Positions 1 through 10,600 of a DNA stretch of 64,000 nt are shown one piece after another. Made by a program: the position numbers and the translations under genes. The stretch comes from Notospermus geniculatus. Taxonomy: Eukaryota > Nemertea > Pilidiophora > Heteronemertea > Lineidae. Each line of letters opens with the position of its first letter. Position 1 is the first letter of the stretch. Below the pieces are notes generated by a model. The model saw only the letters and a list, made by a program, of their open reading frames with translations, was not told where the DNA came from and searched no databases. Location of the stretch: the NCBI GenBank assembly GCA_002633025.1, contig NMRB01000249.1, positions 55,336-119,335 of the forward strand, written 5' to 3'.

Positions 1-38
1 CTTTGTCGATTTCTGTAGTTGTTGTCTGGTTTCATCTT

Positions 39-87
39 CGGTCTCCTTCCGTGCGAATTCCGAGTCATTTTGTTTTGCCGGGTCACA
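39..87 (+). repeat. Single copy of a ~48-bp repeat arm
   Basis: This stretch closely matches the right arm of the inverted repeat at 18348-18546, sharing blocks such as CGAGTCATTTTG and GCCGGGTCAC. Here it stands alone with no partner arm visible in the window, so it is either a truncated copy or the end of an element that begins before base 1. Confidence 0.55.
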
Positions 88-387
88 TATACCATTGTAT
101 ACTGATGGTGATATCAAATTCATTCGCTGCACAATTTCGCTTCGCTTTATTTTACCCAATCATGAGCCTAAGTTGTCATGCTTTTGGCTTGAATCGATTC
201 CCCATTAATTACAATCCTTTGATATTCACTTACTCTGAATAAGCCACATTGACGAAGTAATTAGTTACGATGATCTCATTGTGTACCTCAGGGCCCGACG
301 CGTCTAATCACCATGCCAAGGCGGCAGGAACGTGCTGTTAAGGCGTCTCACCATGGGAGAGGTTTCTCGGGCAACTTGACTCTCTAT

Positions 388-504
388 GGGGCCATATGAA
401 TAAAGATTAGCAATTGCTTTTACTTCAGATTTGCACAGAATTGCCTAGTGTATTTGTATTGCAAAATTCAAGTAAACGCATGTACTAGTCTATTCATATG
501 AGCC
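388..504. mobile_element. Short MITE with GGGCCATATGAAT ends
   Basis: The two ends are inverted copies (GGCCATATGAATAAAGA on the left, TATTCATATGAGCC on the right) and the interior is also partly self-complementary. The copy at 60370-60490 shares the same ends and the internal GCTTTTACTT block, so this is a dispersed family of about 120 bp. It has no coding capacity. The target duplication is not clear. Confidence 0.7.
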
Positions 505-596
505 ATTGGATGTCGTTTGTGTCATCGGTCTTATAGCGTTAAGCTGAATGTACATTGGCATCATTTATACAACATTCCTGAGCAACACGATTTGTA

Positions 597-838
597 AGGT
601 AAACTGCGGGGGTAATAGTAGCCCCGGGGTAATAGTAGTCCCTAGCCTGGATAAAGCTCAGGACACTGACTTTATCATTGGACCCAAGAACTGGGCTTTG
701 TACAGGAGAATGGGACCCAATGTACAGCTAACCTGTGGGGTTTACACCCCATAAATGTATTACCAACAGATAGAAGCATGGTGCCTTAATTGCTAGGGGC
801 TACTATTACCCAGGGGCTACTATTACCCCAGTTTACCT
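597..838. mobile_element. 242-bp TA-flanked MITE carrying GGGGTAATAGTAGCCCC repeats
   Basis: Inverted ends AGGTAAACTG and CAGTTTACCT are flanked by TA on both sides (595-596 and 839-840). Near each end sit two copies of a 17-mer, GGGGTAATAGTAGCCCC: 609-625 and 626-642 on the left (the second with one mismatch), and inverted copies at 796-811 (one C short) and 813-829 on the right. The much longer element at 61765-63068 has the same arrangement, so this looks like its internally deleted relative. Subterminal repeats of this kind are often transposase binding sites; that role is inferred here. Confidence 0.8.
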
Positions 839-844
839 TATAAG

Positions 845-966
845 GTTTTTTCCGTCAGGGCCTGGTCCACAGCATTATTGGTGGTGCCTTGAACATTGTA
901 CCTTGTGCCTGCAAGGGCAAGTAAAAGACCACATCCAAGTGAGGAATATGAGTAGCTTGAGATGGT
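845..966. mobile_element. Two SINE fragments in opposite orientation
   Basis: Bases 845-880 match the reverse complement of the 3' part of the tRNA-derived SINE (CAGGGCC, CAGCATTATTGG). Bases 881-966 match its middle in the plus sense (GCAAGGGCAAGTAAAAGACC, then AGTAGCTTGAGATGG). The pair is head-to-tail broken rather than one full element, which suggests a rearranged or doubly inserted SINE. Confidence 0.6.
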
Positions 967-1234
967 CTCTTCCTTTCTCATTTTCTAGTTTGACATACTG
1001 GCTCCTAGTTCAAACTGGGAACTATTACCTGGGTCACCTACTCAGATCAGTGTTTTTCTCCATCCATTTGATTGAGATGACATCCCATTCTGACTCGTTG
1101 CAGTTTGCCAGATTCGTATCCAGCGCCCCAAATTAATGGTCTGTCATTTTGACGACTGTTATTGTGTGGCTTCACCTCCAGATTATTTCAGGCAATTTTA
1201 ATGTAGAGTAAAGCAAAAGAGAACACAGTATTCG

Positions 1235-1374
1235 GGGGCCATATTTATGAAGCCTTCGCAACTTTGCGTTCACGCAAATTTATTGTTTGGCTGCACATGC
1301 CCTATTGTTCACTGACTGCTTTACAATAGATTTGCGTGAACGCAAAGTTGCGAATGCTTCATAAATATGGCCCC
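1235..1374. mobile_element. 140-bp MITE with 40-bp inverted ends
   Basis: The left end reads GGGGCCATATTTATGAAGC and continues through CGCAACTTTGCGTTCACGC; the right end is its near-perfect reverse complement, ending TTCATAAATATGGCCCC. The arms are about 45 bases with one or two mismatches around a ~50-base loop. The GGGCCAT start is shared with the elements at 388, 4677, 21888 and 60370, although the interiors differ. Confidence 0.75.
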
Positions 1375-1817
1375 TGGTCAGCACAACGTCGAATACCTTA
1401 CTTCCTGGCCGCAGCAATGCTGACCATCCCCAACATCGGAAACTGGAGACCGGCAATGCCAGACATCGGCGTGTGGCCATCAACTGTGATTTTGGTGTAG
1501 GCATGTAAATGCATACAATGCATGGACTGCAGTAGGCCCTGCACCTTCCTGGAAGCTTGAGAAGCCAGACTGCCTCTTTAGCCACTTCAATCCTCAACAG
1601 GCCAGCACTCGCCTGCGGATGAACTTATAAATCATCTTTAGCCTCTGTTGTTATTGCAAACCAATCCATCCAGCCAGCTGCAGGTGTAACGTCTAGAACT
1701 TAAGTTAAATACTGGCTGGCACGTATGATCAAAAGTACATGAGGCTCGCTCGTACATTATTTTCAATACCAGGAAGGTCGTTCCCAGGAAATGCTATAGC
1801 AATTGCTTTGTATTGTG

Positions 1818-1900
1818 CTGGAATTTTCCATCAGGGCCGAAGCCACAGCATTATCGGTCCTGTTGCACATGTCGTACGGAAGAGGCCATCTCAACTCGGT
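1818..1900 (-). mobile_element. SINE 3' fragment, minus strand
   Basis: Read on the minus strand it contains the conserved SINE tail blocks (GAGATGGCC, then TGTGGCTTCGGCCCTGATGG). The tRNA-like head is absent, so it is a truncated copy. Confidence 0.55.
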
Positions 1901-2528
1901 AGAAATAGTCATAACTCAAAGGACATTCTCGGATCCGCATGGGGGGCCTTGGAAATTCTGCGAGATTTTCTTGCCAATAAGGGGCATACTGTACTTATTG
2001 TTCCTGAAAAAAAAATATTGATTTCAACGGGAAATTGACATGGGGCCGTATCCTGATCAGCTTCGGTAGTTTTTTTCGGCAACAACATCTATTCCATAGC
2101 ACCAGTTTCGAGTGTCAAATCATCGGAACCAATGAGAATACCTGTATACCTGTTACTCACTAAGGAGAGGAATGATTGACTGTTGGGAAGGTCCGGGTAA
2201 GGGTCAGCCTTTTCTCATTACACAGAGGATACACGCCCAATGATTATGCACGCCACAGCACTCATGGTGGCCAAAATTTGCCCATTAAAATTCGACCTTG
2301 CAAAATATTGAGACATAAACTAAAAGCCAACACTATTTTGCGTTTCTTATGTATGCATAGTATAACAACTAATGTTTTGGTACATGTACTTCGCTCATAG
2401 GAATGGACCAGAGCAGAACGCCAGACGGAGTGTTTGAACTGGCATTTACACATACACACCGAAACTATGCTGATGGTAAAAATAATTGTTTTTATTCACA
2501 AATCTCTTGAGAAAAATACATTTGTTTA

Positions 2529-2790
2529 TTACATCTTGAAGATCTCCAACTTGTTTAGATGAAATACTATGGCTGCCTGAGTGCCACCTGGGATACCTGA
2601 AAAACAAACCATCTTGTGCTTCGAACATCAACTGATCAAACACCGTTCAGACTGTTTGTGAAATATCTGCCAAGGTAGACACAGACATGACCATACTCCG
2701 TGAGCTATTAGTAATGTAATTGGGAGCATCCTAGGTTGTCAAAAACTGCTACTTACCTTTCCAGGTTTCGTGTAGGCCCAGCATGAAGCG
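2529..2790 (-). CDS. Candidate last two exons of a minus-strand gene, hemopexin-like end
   Basis: On the minus strand a consensus donor (AAG|GTAAGT at 2757/2756) is followed 160 bases later by a consensus acceptor (TTTGTTTTTCAG| ending at 2597). Splicing them joins an upstream frame (RFMLGLHETWKG) to IPGGTQAAIVFH...EIFKM and a TAA stop at 2531-2529. W-x-GIP...AAI...EIF is reminiscent of a hemopexin-type repeat (W-GIP--IDAAF----YFFKG), but the match is short and could be chance. The upstream exon would be only 34 bases if it starts at the nearest AG (2791), and that AG lies in a small hairpin (2766-2800). Another upstream frame also stays open. The splice pair is better supported than the protein identity. 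Confidence 0.3.
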
Positions 2791-2937
2791 CTACACGAAA
2801 TTCCGGCAAGCTGAGTTTGTGTGGCTATCTTTAGCCAAGCGTGGTGTTCTTTCAACATCGAATACTACCACGGAAGTTTACACGTACAAGTCACTTTCAT
2901 CAATACAGTTCGTATTTCGTACGCTTAGAGTACATTA

Positions 2938-3348
2938 GGGAGGTTTCGGAAATCTGACGGAAAACGAAGTACGAAACACGAAATTGGACTTATTTCCATG
3001 GCGTAATGTATTTCAGGATATGGTTGGTACCACTATCTATTTTTGGTACCACAAATATCGCCTGGTGCAAGAGCGTCTTTTAGCGTATGACGTTAGACCG
3101 ATGTTACGGTGTATATTAAACTTTGAAATTTATGTTTCGTTTCCACTTCGTAGATACGATTCGGAAGTGGAAATTTAAAAATTCAAGATGCACCGTTACT
3201 CTTTCGGTCTTACATGACATGGTAAAAGACGCACTGGCAGCAGGGACGTTTGTGGTACCAACTATTTCCAGAAATACACCAGGTCCTGGAAATGAAGTTG
3301 AATTTCGTATTTCGTACTTCGGTTTGCGTCAGATTTGCGAAACCTCCC
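2938..3348. mobile_element. 411-bp TA-flanked MITE, GGGAGGTTTCG ends
   Basis: Left end GGGAGGTTTCGGAAATCTGA and right end TTTGCGAAACCTCCC are inverted copies, flanked by TA at 2936-2937 and 3349-3350. The same family occurs at 16742-17131 and 17137-18024, with shared interior blocks (GCAAGAGCGTCTTTTAGCG and ACGGTGTATATTAAAC). Confidence 0.8.
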
Positions 3349-4075
3349 TAATGGTCATGGAAAGAACGTACTCTGTGAAAAAAGCTGTTTCGTCACCACG
3401 TCAGCAAATTCGGAAAAACAATCTATCGACTGTCACTGTCTAGTACATGTATTGCTTTATACTTGATATGTTATAGACAATCTGGCCATTGACCTTCAAC
3501 CAATGGGGGAGGGACATTATTTCAAACGAACCAATGGGATTCAAAACCATATGACATTTCTAGCCTATCAAACTACGAATTCCTTGGGAGTTTCAAAGAT
3601 GGCAATGTTTGGCTGTAATCCTAACTCTCCAAAAATTTCAAACATTATGTTTTTCTACCAATTTTCTTCATTGAATTTCCAAAAATAGCAGAAAATTCAT
3701 CTCAGTTGAATTCGTGATATCGACCTTCAGTCGATGTGTCATCTCCGAGGGCATGGCTGCTTTTCAACGGTTGATTCTATGGTAGGTTGCCCTCGGGAAA
3801 GGATTCTATCAATATCGCACATAATGACACAAATAGTGACATTCAGGATGCTTTTAACTCAAACGAATAGAGCGATATTCTATCCAAAAAATGCTCATAG
3901 TCATTAACTGGTTGTTTGTGTTTCTATATCGCGGAATGTATTGGATAAAAATGGCGGGTTATTGTTCAAACAGTGCCGTTAACCCACCATTGACGATACG
4001 CAACAGAATGGAAAATTCCGTTTGTAAGTGTAGGCAACATGTGGGCAGTGTTTTCAATATCCTCATTAATTAGCA

Positions 4076-4241
4076 GGTGTGACTGGAATCAACGTCCTAG
4101 GAATGCAAGTCCGCCAAACAATAGCCCGCTATTGTAAGGTTATATTCGAATGGTCATGGTCTCTCTAGCCATATATTCTAATCCCTCGCTGAACAATAAG
4201 ACCAGACTTTGATTCCAGGGGGACTTGGATACCTGTCACAT
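4076..4241. mobile_element. CAGGTGTGA-type MITE copy
   Basis: This copy is nearly identical to 46222-46390 across about 165 bases (AGCCCGCTATTGTAAGG, TCGCTGAACAATAAGACC, TTTGATTCCAGGGGGACTT). Ends are of the form GCAGGTGTGA...TCACA(CCTG). The interior is partly palindromic (AACAATAGCCCGCTATTG). Diverged relatives lie at 52741-52922 and 60580-60730. Confidence 0.7.
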
Positions 4242-4575
4242 GTTTAAAAGACTGCATCAAATGGCACCAATTCTCATTTTTCACCAAAAGATGTCGCTGA
4301 ACAAATATTGACCAATCAGCGCATGCTGTTGGTTCGTATCCAAGTAGACACAGGAGACGTTTTTTGACATCACTTCAGAAGTTTGAAGACCCAGGATAGC
4401 ATCACTGACTGACAAAAGGTTGCGGGGATTTAACCTTATCGGAGAGGAACAAGGGAAGAGTGGAACCTTGTAAACCAACCGTATATTCAATGCAGTTATG
4501 CATTTGGTAAAGCCATAGCACTGGGAGAAAATTTGCACAGTAGAAGAGAGTCTGACCTGCATGATCCAACTCGCT

Positions 4576-5460
4576 ATTGACCTTTCCAAAAAAGATGGTG
4601 GTGTAACAGTTTTCGCCATATGACGTCACGGGCTTAATGCCATTCAATGGACCTGGCACGCTAAGGTGGCCAAGCGGGCCCTGGGTCCATATTCATAAAC
4701 ATACTTAAGTCAAAGTGTGATACTTATCTTTTGTGTTCAACAAAGGATAAGTATCACCAAGAATATATAAGTACCAAGAATGTACAACTCAGTAATCAAT
4801 CAAAAGGGTGGGCATTAAGTTACTTTTTCTGATAATAGAGGGCGTACGGTAATTATAGGCCTTCTAATTAAATAACCAATGTCTAGATTTAAGGGTTGTT
4901 GACTGAATTGTATTATTTAGAATAACGTCAATATTCTTATGTAAAGTTACAGGCATATTACTTGCATACAAACGTTTTTTGATTTTGGTGAAACCATGGA
5001 TTTGTTGTTTAGGTCAGAGTGCCCGACCCAGAGATCAAGTACGATATCAATTTGTCGAAAATATGGTCCATTCAAAACTGCTCTGTAGCTCGGTTATTTC
5101 TGAGTGCATACAACAGCGGGAGGTGTCATTTTGTTCGTAATGATCTTCCCTACACAATAATCCTTCACAAATTAAGATCCCTTCGGTTACATGGTCACCA
5201 GAGGCAAATTAGTAAACTCACTTTTGGCACATATTTGGAGTTGTACATTCTTGGTACTTATATATTCTTGGTATCACACATAGACTTAAGGAGTTTTATG
5301 AATATCGGCCCTGGGCACAAAAGGTTAGGTAAAATAATTGTCTGAGAGGATGCGTTTGGTTGTGTTATATCACGATTGGACAATGAATGCATGGCAACAA
5401 CGTCATGTGCGAGAACTAGTAGGCCACCAACCTTGCTGAAAAGGTCTAGACAGCTATACC
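4576..5460. mobile_element. CTATAGAC-type MITE interrupted by another element
   Basis: The outer parts (4576-4676 and 5314-5460) match the uninterrupted element at 36513-36745 in order: a GTAACAGTTTTC-like block, ATGCCATTCAA, CAAGCGGG on the left; GGTAAAATAATTGTC, GAGGATGCGTTTGGT, ACTAGTAGGCCACCA on the right. The uninterrupted copy runs straight from CAAGCGGG to GGCACAAAAG, so 4677-5313 is an insertion. Confidence 0.75.
4677..5313. mobile_element. ~637-bp inverted-repeat element nested in the previous one
   Basis: The ends are long inverted copies: GGGTCCATATTCATAAAC on the left, GTTTTATGAATATCGGCCC on the right, followed inward by shared TACCAAGAATGTACAACTC. The left arm also holds a ~33-base extra hairpin (GATACTTATC...GATAAGTATC) absent from the right arm. 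It has no open frame of note. Confidence 0.75.
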
Positions 5461-6689
5461 TTTGAGGCCACGAGATTTACAGCCTGCGCAGCAGTCTAGC
5501 ATGACGTCGTATGAACCTCGGAAAAGTCAAATCCCCCTGGAACATCTACACTGTGAATTGTTTATCTTGTCTGTATGCATTGTATTTTTTTCATTTGTAC
5601 ATCAGGATATATGTGTGGTAATGGCGTCCGTGATCATATACCATTCTCATGAATAAACAACACTGTCGTTGCAACTTTTGTTCTCGCGCGATATAAACAC
5701 ATGCCTTCTGGATCTCGGCAAGTTTTTTCCGTGACAAATTACGACCATTCCCCCAGCGAGTTGCCGGGGCAATGTATCGCCATTACTGGACGCAGAGACT
5801 TGATCGGTCGTATATTATCCCCATTACTGTACAGCCAGTGCATGTATAAATGAGCCATTAGGGTGAAACGCAGGGACGTTCTCATCAGCGAATTCCGATC
5901 AAGATTTTTTTCTTTCCATGCATGAGGCTTGGTTATGTACTCTACTGTATATGTATTGCCTTATCCAGCCATCAATAGAACTCACCATATACATGTACAC
6001 AAATCTTTGAATATCCATGTTGTGGAAATGACCTAGGCTAGGCCTAAAAACAACACACCAACACACTGGGTGTGCTTGTCCTTGTTCATTTCGAGACGAG
6101 TCTAACTTTTAATGGCCCTCTAAAAACCTGGATGTTGTATAAAGATATAACACTTTTGATCGAAGAAAGTGTTTGGTAAACAACATCCCATTAGTTTGGG
6201 CCTGTTCCTGTACATCTGCAACTTTTAATAAGGAGTATGTAAAAAGAAAAAAACTGTGCGTTTAGAAACTCGACAATTTACCGACCAGTGTATACAGGGT
6301 CAAAAGATCGTGTTGCTCAGAAAAGTTGGGAAAATGCTGCCAGTATACATCACGAGTTCATTGTCATTCTATATTATGACATTGTACACTTAGTCTCTAT
6401 CTGGCTTTATATTACACACATTCTGATATGTTTAATCCAATTTGATGCAGTTAATTTTGTCATGACAGGCTTATATTTTTCTAAAATCCAGTACCTCCAA
6501 TTATACAACAGTTTCTGCTAATCAACTCGACAAAAATAATGACAAGGGTAATAAAAAAGCCTTAACAATGTAACTTAAGCAGCATAACCTTTGATCTTTA
6601 ACTGATATCGCATTCTTGTTTTTGTGTTTGAAAAACACAGCAGCCTAATATCAAACGCAATGTATCAAATTAACGATCAATATCGATGT
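5461..6689. other. Stretch with no recognised gene or element
   Basis: Both strands contain only short frames with no recognisable motif, and I see no long inverted or tandem repeat. It is ordinary AT-rich intergenic or intronic sequence. Confidence 0.5.
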
Positions 6690-6779
6690 GACATTGAAAT
6701 ATTTCCAGAAGCAATATTTTTACATCAACTTTAATAATTTACGTCCAACGAGCTTTTGTTTTAGGTTGTCGTTACGTAG

Positions 6780-7220
6780 AAAAGAACTGCTCACTTTTTA
6801 TTTTTCACTCCTTATTTTTGACTCAAAATAAAATTAGAAAATGAACAACTACGGTATGTGAATACATTTTTAGCCGAAAAGGTTCTTTGGTGCCACACCA
6901 GGAGAACCCTCTGACTTAAGAACCCTCGGGTTGTCTAAGAACCCCTAGAGGTTCCGGACAGAACCTTTCCGACAGAAAAAGGTTCTATCTGGAACCTTTA
7001 TGGGTTCGTTGGCGACAGAAAGGTTCTATATGGAACCCTATCGGGTTCTTTACAGAATGTTATCCATGTACATAGAACCTTGGGGTTCCTCTGGTGAGGC
7101 ACAAAGAACCCCTAAAGAACCTTTTTGGCTAAGAGTGTAGCTAATAGAGAATGGAGTGTGCAATGTTCATTCTTCAGGTTGCCCATGATCCCAGTGAAAA
7201 ATGACCACTTTGTAACTGTG
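6780..7220. mobile_element. MITE inserted in the tandem array, itself carrying a second insertion
   Basis: The outer parts (6780-6864 and 7140-7220) resemble the continuous element at 36350-36495: TTTTTATTTTTCACTCC and TTAGAAAATGAACAAC on the left; CAATGTTCATTCTTC and GTGAAAAATGA on the right. The middle (6865-7137) is a separate TA-flanked element. Confidence 0.6.
6865..7137. mobile_element. AGGTTCT-rich TA-flanked MITE
   Basis: Inverted ends (left CATTTTTAGCCGAAAAGGTTC; right GAACCTTTTTGGCTAAGAGTG) are flanked by TA at 6863-6864 and 7138-7139. The interior holds many AGGTTCT/AGAACC(T/C) words in both orientations, giving strong self-complementarity. Elements with TACACTCTTA...AGGTTCTTT ends are widespread in fish and invertebrates; the resemblance is from general knowledge, not a search. 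Confidence 0.75.
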
Positions 7221-8229
7221 GCCTTAGTATTCTGCGTTTTTGCCAGTTTCTGCACGTCATCGACACTTTTATGTGATGTTTGTTTTATGGATCTACTCAA
7301 CTATGGCGCCATTTTTGTTCTCGAAAATCAGTGATACGGAACTTTTTACCAAATTAAACTAGTCAATTATATCGAGACGACATTGAAATATGTTCAGCAG
7401 CAATTTTTGTACATTGAGTTTAATAATTTACGTCAAACGAGTTTTTGTTCCAACATTCTGCGTTTTGCCAGTTTTGGCAAACACACAGGCCAGTTGCACC
7501 TTTGTATGATGTATATTTTATGGGCCGATTGGCGCCGGGGGGGGGGGGTCCTCGAAAATCAGTCGCATAGAATTGTGTCAAAGTACACTACACACTGATC
7601 AGTTTTAGGATGACAGTGAAATATGTCCAGCAGCAATATATTTTACATCAACTTTTACAATTTACACCAAACGAGTTTTTGTTTTGATTTAATCCAGCAT
7701 TTTTAGCAGTTGCGGCTGACATACACGTTAGTGACACACCGTTGTATGGTGTTTATCTCCTGGACCTCTTGGTCATTGTGTTTTTCTCTCGAAAAGCAGT
7801 CAACAAAACACCCCATAACTGGTACAACATGTACAACGCGTATGGAGATAAAGATAGATTCAATTACTTGCGTTTGCTTACTTGTTGCATGTCCTGATGT
7901 TGTTAATTATAGACAATTTAGACAATTTATATAGAGGAAATTAATTATAGACTATTAGTAGATAAAGATGTAATTAATTTTTTGCATCATCGAACGTAAC
8001 GTCCAGTTAGTCTGTTGCCAAAACTAACGGGTTTTTTTCAGTAAAGCTGAGTAACTGTACAGTGGAGACATTTTGTCGAAATTTTGCACGGCTCAACTGG
8101 ATTCGAACCCGCGTCCTTCTGGTCAGGATCCTATGCTCAGATATTGTCCAGTGCTCCTTAAATTTCTTGGTGTGAGATTTTTGCAACTTAAACAAACTGT
8201 CGTATTGAGGCGTTTGTTATTTTTTTTTT

Positions 8230-8611
8230 ATGTCATGAAAATATTCGTAAGTTTGTATTTAGTGTTATTTTATGTCATAAAGGATTATATATATAGGTTT
8301 CTTTTTAGTTTTACTTTATGTCATACATGTAAAAGGATTTGTAGGTTTATATTTAGTTTTATTTGATGTCATAAAAGGATTAATACCTAGGTTTGTATTT
8401 AGTTTTATTTCATGTCATAAAAAGATTAATAGGTTTTGTATTTACATGTAGTTTTATTTTATGTCATAAAAGGATTAGTAGGTTTGGGTTTAGTTCGATT
8501 TTATGTCATAAAAGGATTAGTTGGTTTGTATTCAGTTCTATTTTATGTCATAAAAGGATTAGTAGGTTTGTATTTAGTTCTATTTTATGTTATAAAAAGA
8601 TTAATAATTTT
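8230..8611. repeat. Minisatellite, ~42-bp units
   Basis: Nine units begin at ATGTCATAAA-like words (8230, 8271, 8318, 8366, 8412, 8461, 8503, 8545, 8587). Spacing is 41-49 bases and settles at exactly 42 in the last four. The shared unit is ATGTCATAAAAGGATTAGTAG followed by a TTTGTATTTAGTT block. The 42-base period is a multiple of three, which keeps repeating reading frames open without implying a protein. Confidence 0.85.
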
Positions 8612-8629
8612 GTTTAGGTGATAGAGAAA

Positions 8630-9308
8630 TTCACTTTTTGGATGAAGACTTATCAGGCCAAGCGTTTGCAGCGTTATGCGAATTTTTAAGCCACATTTTC
8701 AACCAGCCTGTTGGGGAATGAGCGAAATATCGGTTTATACTCGCAGCAGTGTTGCGTCAGATCTGTTGTGGAGTGTGTTCAAAATAACAAAAAAACGAGA
8801 CCAGTGGAATGAATATTTGAACAGTTCGGTAAACATTCCCCGCCTACTTAAATTAACGAGTTGTGAAAACTGATAATACATACATTAACCCTCTAGCAAC
8901 CACAATACGTATAGATCAACTAAAACATTGTTCAAAAATAGATATTAAGCGATGGCGTTTGGAGCTCCCATTTGGCTTTTCTAACTACATTTAACCAATT
9001 TCGAAATAAATGTATAGATTTCACTAACTTTCATTATATTTTTTGTCACATTCATACTGTATATTTTTTTAAAGACAGCCCAATACAGATCCCCTTCACC
9101 ACAAATTTCAAATGATATTTGTATAAAAAGATTACAAAAATCGGGTGTATATAAACTTGTGTCCATGACTGTACATGTACACTATCATGGGTTTCAAGAT
9201 GACCGCCAAGCAGTGCGAACTCTCAAAAAGAACTTGTTGATGTCGCGTTTATTGGAACAATGAACGTATGGTCTTGTAGCGACGAAAGTATGATACAATT
9301 AATTTACT
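8630..9308. other. Stretch with no recognised gene or element
   Basis: AT-rich, only short unrecognised frames, no clear repeats. Confidence 0.45.
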
Positions 9309-9310
9309 TA

Positions 9311-10110
9311 AGGCTGGGGGCTACCTATGCCGACTTTATTGACGCTCTTTGAAAACAAGCGTCCTAACATATTCATGACAAAAAGTAACAAACTGATGTT
9401 AACGAAATGTTTTAGCTACAACCTTTAGGCTCCCGTTCTGTGAAAGAATTGTTCATTTTGACTAATTACGATGGAGTTAATTAAGTTATAACAGGTTGTC
9501 AAAATTTGAGTTCGCAAACAATTTTGCAGACTTGGGATGCGACACATCAGTTTCCCACATAGTCTGTAAGGTACAGGCCTGATGCCTGCAGGGCGTAACG
9601 ATCCGTTTTTTACGAAAGTACTTTCCGTTTAATTGGTATAAACTAATTAATGCCAAAAAAGGGCTCTATTTACAGTTTTTGAAATATTTCATATTCCCGA
9701 CCAACTATTCAAAAAAGGCGATCGTGTTGCCCTAGAATGCACATATGGCAATAACATCCAAAAGAAATTTTTCAAATATATGCGTCCACAAATGAGAAAA
9801 CTTGTTTTGCAAATTTGAAAAATTCCATACCACTCGCCAGTTACTTCTTTGTTATGTAGATTTGCATAATTCGCGCCATTTGAGTAAACTCTGTTCGGCC
9901 ACTTGTGACCAAAGCACCAGTGACAGAGCTGAACAATACCCGCAGTGGACACAAAAGATTTAGGGTCGGCACGTACACTGAAGATTGGTTTTCGAAAACA
10001 GTATACCAGGGTGAGCGGATTTAATCTGAATGTGAATGACTGGTCGCACAAAGGCCAGTTCCGTGGATTGCCACTAGGGAATGAGCTCAGCTATAGGTAG
10101 CCCCCAACCT
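9311..10110. mobile_element. 800-bp TA-flanked element with an internal minus-strand frame
   Basis: Inverted ends AGGCTGGGGGCTACCTAT and ATAGGTAGCCCCCAACCT are flanked by TA (9309-9310 and 10111-10112). A 120-codon minus-strand frame (10051-9689) lies inside, rich in aromatic and cysteine residues. It has no recognisable transposase motif, so I treat it as unproven. The ends are short, about 18 bases. Confidence 0.7.
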
Positions 10111-10179
10111 TAATGTCGTTTTTAAGTCGGTTGAGGGTAATAAAAAGAAAACCAGACTTTGAAAAAAACGAGCGCATCA

Positions 10180-10305
10180 GAGGTACCTTGGAGGCAGCTT
10201 GCTATTTGGCTACTGATAGTACAGCAACAACATCACGGGAGGTGCCAGCAATGGGAAACAGTGAATTTGGGCCCAAATGTTGACAAGTTTTGCATTTGAT
10301 TTGCA
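10180..10305. mobile_element. Partial copy of the element at 24935-25150
   Basis: Shared blocks in order: GAGGCAGCT(T/C)GCT, GGCTACT, AGTAC, AGGTG(C/G)C, AATGTTGACA and ATTTTGC-like words. The terminal inverted repeats of the intact copy are not both present here. Confidence 0.5.
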
Positions 10306-10410
10306 GCGTGCATGTATGTCACACATCCGCATACCATCTATTTGGTAGAATACAGAGTTATTACTAGCACATGTAAGAAAGAAGATACACATGGACTAAA
10401 AATGACGATG

Positions 10411-10600
10411 GGGATTTGGCACAGTGGTGTGCACGCTTTCCCTCAATGCTGGCGGTGTTGCCTTATGTGGAGGCGTGGGTTCGAATCTCGGTACTGACCA
10501 GCGTAGCAATCCTATCATTTCTAAAAATGACAGAGACAGGGCCAAGATGGCATTATAGTCTCTGTTGTGAATAGCTGGGTGTACAATGTGTATCGAAATG
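10411..10600 (+). mobile_element. tRNA-like SINE head, second type
   Basis: A-box-like TGGCACAGTGG followed about 60 bases later by a B-box-like GGGTTCGAATC give an RNA polymerase III promoter layout. The remainder does not match the main SINE family. A full tRNA fold is not evident, so a SINE or tRNA relic is more likely than a working tRNA gene. Confidence 0.4.

Larger units (their letters stand above)
6690..7830. repeat. Three diverged ~240-bp tandem units, the first split by insertions
   Basis: Each unit contains in order: CATTGAAATATTTCCAG/CATTGAAATATGTTCAG, a CAACTTTAATAATTTACGTC-like block, AACGAG(C/T)TTTTGTT, a TTCTGCGTTTT-like block, TATGATGT...TTTATGG, and CTCGAAAATCAGT. Unit 2 is about 7375-7612 and unit 3 about 7613-7830. 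Unit 1 begins at 6690, breaks near 6780, and resumes near 7205 after an inserted element. Confidence 0.65.
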
